Assembly: GCA_900554555.1 (NCBI GenBank)
Contig: USIC01000052.1
Coordinates: 1 to 6,376, forward strand
Direction of reading: 5' to 3'
Length of the DNA: 6,376 nt
Origin: an uncultured Solobacterium sp.
GTDB taxonomy: Bacteria > Bacillota_I > Bacilli_A > Erysipelotrichales > Erysipelotrichaceae
Positions within the stretch are counted from its first letter, which is position 1. Every line of letters starts with the position of its first letter. Of this stretch, positions 4,991 through 6,376 are shown piece after piece. A program made the translations under genes and the position numbers. The notes below the pieces were generated by a model, which had not been told where the DNA came from, did not search any database, and worked only from the letters and a program-made list of their open reading frames with translations.

Positions 4991-5723
4991 TCTAGGGAAT
5001 TGCGATTCTCTGATTGCACATTTACACGACTTAAAAGAAAAGAGTGAACGTTGGCATAAGAATGTTTGTTCTGCATTCTTAACAGAAGAAGAACAAGCTA
5101 TTGTCCAAAAAATATTCACTCCATCACGCTATGTCCGCTATGACGGTGGATATGATGATGCACGTAAAAAGAAAGTCATCTTTCTCTATGATGAGAAGGA
5201 TGGCTTTTCAGATATTGTATGCATGAAGGCTAAAATTGATCAGCGTTTTCGTACAATAGGGCATCGTGATGTATATGGGGCTATCATGAATCTACAGATA
5301 GAGAAGAGTAGTTTTGGAGATTTTTGGATTGAAGATGATGCGATCTATCTCTATACATCAGAGCAGATGGTTGATTTTATCAAAGATCACTTAATACGCA
5401 TCAATCAGTTAACGGTATCGTTTGAAAAGATTGATGAACATCCAAAACAAGTGTTTAAAACCAAAGAGATTTCATTGGTTGTGGCAAGTGAAAGAGCGGA
5501 TGCGCTGGTGGCTGCTTTAACCCATTCTAGTCGTAATGATGCGAAGGATTTAATACGTAAAGGATACGTGCAGGTAAATCACATCGAACTTGAAGAGCCT
5601 GATAAAATATGCAATAATGGGAGTGTTATTTCTATACGTGGGACGGGTAGATTTACCTTTTTGGGATTTAGTCGCAAGACACGTACAGGGAGAATCGTTG
5701 CAGAATTTCTGCAGAATATATAA
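4983..5723 (+). CDS. ylmH: YlmH-family S4 domain RNA-binding protein
   Basis: A 246-residue protein. The N-terminal two thirds carry the YlmH signature, including FTPSRYVRYDGGYDDARKK (45-63, F to last K) and GHRDVYGAIMNL with FGDFWI (94-116). Residues 162-235 are an S4 RNA-binding domain: SERADALVAA, then SRNDAKDLIRKGYVQVN (183-199) and VISIRGTGRFTF (215-226). Homologues bind the large ribosomal subunit and can act in rescue of stalled nascent chains like RqcP. In Firmicutes the gene travels with division genes. The start at 4983 is preceded by AAGGGTGA (4973-4980) and overlaps sepF by 8 nt. A start at 4890 in the same frame would overlap sepF by about 100 nt and add residues with no family match. 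The usual ylmG gene between sepF and ylmH is absent. Confidence 0.92.
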   Translation: MNNLGNCDSLIAHLHDLKEKSERWHKNVCSAFLTEEEQAIVQKIFTPSRYVRYDGGYDDARKKKVIFLYDEKDGFSDIVCMKAKIDQRFRTIGHRDVYGAIMNLQIEKSSFGDFWIEDDAIYLYTSEQMVDFIKDHLIRINQLTVSFEKIDEHPKQVFKTKEISLVVASERADALVAALTHSSRNDAKDLIRKGYVQVNHIELEEPDKICNNGSVISIRGTGRFTFLGFSRKTRTGRIVAEFLQNI

Positions 5724-5734
5724 GAGGAGAGAAC

Positions 5735-6217
5735 ATGACGACACGAAGACCGACATTTCGTATCATGAAAAATGGTTATGATCGGTTTGCGGTTGATGAT
5801 GTGATGGAGCAATACGCTGCGCAAGTTGCCTTCCTACAAAGAAAGTTGGAACTCTATCAAGAACAGATGGTTGAGACAACAGAGAAGTTGGAGGATTTAC
5901 AGACACGCTACAATGAGATTGAGCGTGCGGTAGATGTGCGGAAAGATGCGGCCGACAGTATTACCAGATTATCTTTGCAGGAAGCTAACGATGTGATGGC
6001 AAGAGCACAGAATAACGCTGATGAGATTGTCAAAGAAGCTTTATCCGTTGCGCGTTCCATATTGCTGGATCTATCGCAATTGTATACTGAAGCTGGTGAG
6101 GTCAAAAGTGATCTTAGCCAACAACTAACCGATTTACAAAAGAGTTTAGATAACTTTAAACTTCCAAAACTTCCAGATATGGATTGGTTGGAAGAATCTG
6201 ATAAAGAATTGCATTGA
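5735..6217 (+). CDS. divIVA: Cell division protein DivIVA
   Basis: A 160-residue DivIVA, close to the 164 residues of the Bacillus subtilis protein. The N-terminal domain contains the signature GYDRFAVDDVMEQYAAQV (14-31), and most of 30-140 is a predicted coiled coil with regularly spaced hydrophobic residues and A-rich segments (LQEANDVMARAQNNADEIV, 81-99). The C-terminal tail has a DMDWLEE element. DivIVA binds negatively curved membrane at septa and poles and recruits partner proteins. In B. subtilis the membrane-inserting pair Phe17-Arg18 immediately precedes the GYD motif; here those positions are Lys12-Asn13. The start has a strong ribosome-binding site, AGAGGAG at 5723-5729, and lies 11 nt after ylmH, so it is in the same operon. 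A T-box leader, probably for ileS, follows as in many Firmicutes. Confidence 0.9.
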   Translation: MTTRRPTFRIMKNGYDRFAVDDVMEQYAAQVAFLQRKLELYQEQMVETTEKLEDLQTRYNEIERAVDVRKDAADSITRLSLQEANDVMARAQNNADEIVKEALSVARSILLDLSQLYTEAGEVKSDLSQQLTDLQKSLDNFKLPKLPDMDWLEESDKELH

Positions 6218-6226
6218 TCAGGACAT

Positions 6227-6376
6227 GCTTTAACAGAAGTGGATTGATAAGAGAGTTCGTGTATGCTGAAAACGAACATGAAGCCTGTTAATAGAATCAC
6301 CTGTGAGCAATCGTACATTCTGCGTTAAAGAAGTAATGAGTGTATGACAGTAATGTCATAAACTAAGGTGGTACCG
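6227..6376 (+). promoter_or_regulatory. T-box riboswitch leader, isoleucine type (3' partial)
   Basis: The conserved T-box sequence AAGGTGGTACCG ends the window at 6365-6376; its TGGT (6369-6372) would pair with the 3' end ACCA of uncharged tRNA. Stem I is recognisable: lower pairing ACAG/CTGT (6233-6236 with 6301-6304), specifier-loop strands AGTG and GAATCA with an ATC triplet (Ile) at 6296-6298, and an upper hairpin GTTCGT/ACGAAC (6255-6260 with 6272-6277) whose loop TGCTGAAA resembles the distal T-box loop. Stem III is a perfect 7-bp hairpin TATGACA/TGTCATA with a GTAA loop (6343-6360). The rest of the antiterminator, the terminator and the gene lie outside the window. The divIVA neighbour and the ATC specifier both point to ileS. 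No clear promoter is visible between divIVA and the leader. Confidence 0.93.

Noticed and set aside
5550..5824. Several short open frames on both strands across the ylmH/divIVA junction
   Set aside because: All lie within the two well supported genes in other frames and have no recognisable protein features.
5908..6318. Minus-strand open frame of 136 codons
   Set aside because: It is antisense to the divIVA coiled coil and the T-box stem I, serine/leucine-rich as expected from complementing coiled-coil codons, with no domain or regulatory signal.
1..6376. CRISPR array, insertion sequence, prophage or defence island
   Set aside because: I found no direct repeat-spacer pattern, transposase, terminal inverted repeats, integrase or toxin-antitoxin pair. 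All genes fit housekeeping or transport roles.

Overview
The window looks like a chromosomal segment of a low-GC Gram-positive bacterium (Firmicutes/Bacillota). The evidence is AT-rich DNA, tRNA genes with encoded CCA ends, a T-box leader, the sepF-ylmH-divIVA cell-division cluster, and a lipoprotein-type binding protein. An Erysipelotrichia-like gut or oral Firmicute is my best guess, but the sequence alone does not settle this.

Layout. (1) Positions 2-3715, plus strand: a polyamine (spermidine/putrescine) ABC transporter operon, potA (5' end outside the window), potB, potC and potD, tightly packed with a 1-nt potB/potC overlap and a 26-nt potC/potD overlap. (2) 3716-4035: a non-coding stretch with two tandem promoters and two inverted repeats, then tRNA-Cys(GCA) and tRNA-Leu(UAA) one base apart, ended by a strong UUCG-loop terminator. 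(3) 4051-4455, minus strand: a small membrane protein of unknown function with its own terminator and a promoter so close to the start codon that the mRNA may be leaderless. (4) 4527-6217, plus strand: sepF, ylmH and divIVA behind one extended -10 promoter. (5) 6227-6376: a T-box leader with an apparent isoleucine specifier (ATC), cut by the window end. ileS is the expected next gene.

How the genes work together: PotD captures polyamine outside the membrane, PotB and PotC form the channel, and PotA hydrolyses ATP. SepF tethers FtsZ to the membrane, DivIVA marks curved membrane at poles and septa, and YlmH is an S4-domain RNA-binding protein linked to ribosome quality control. The T-box would let uncharged tRNA-Ile control the following synthetase gene.

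I see no CRISPR array, insertion sequence, phage or toxin-antitoxin module, and no clearly new multi-gene system. The most unusual points are a large insertion in the PotA TOBE domain made of two Ig-like repeats, a tRNA-Cys with C where U55 is expected, a DivIVA lacking the Phe-Arg membrane-insertion pair known from Bacillus subtilis, and palindromes packed into the tRNA promoter/leader region.
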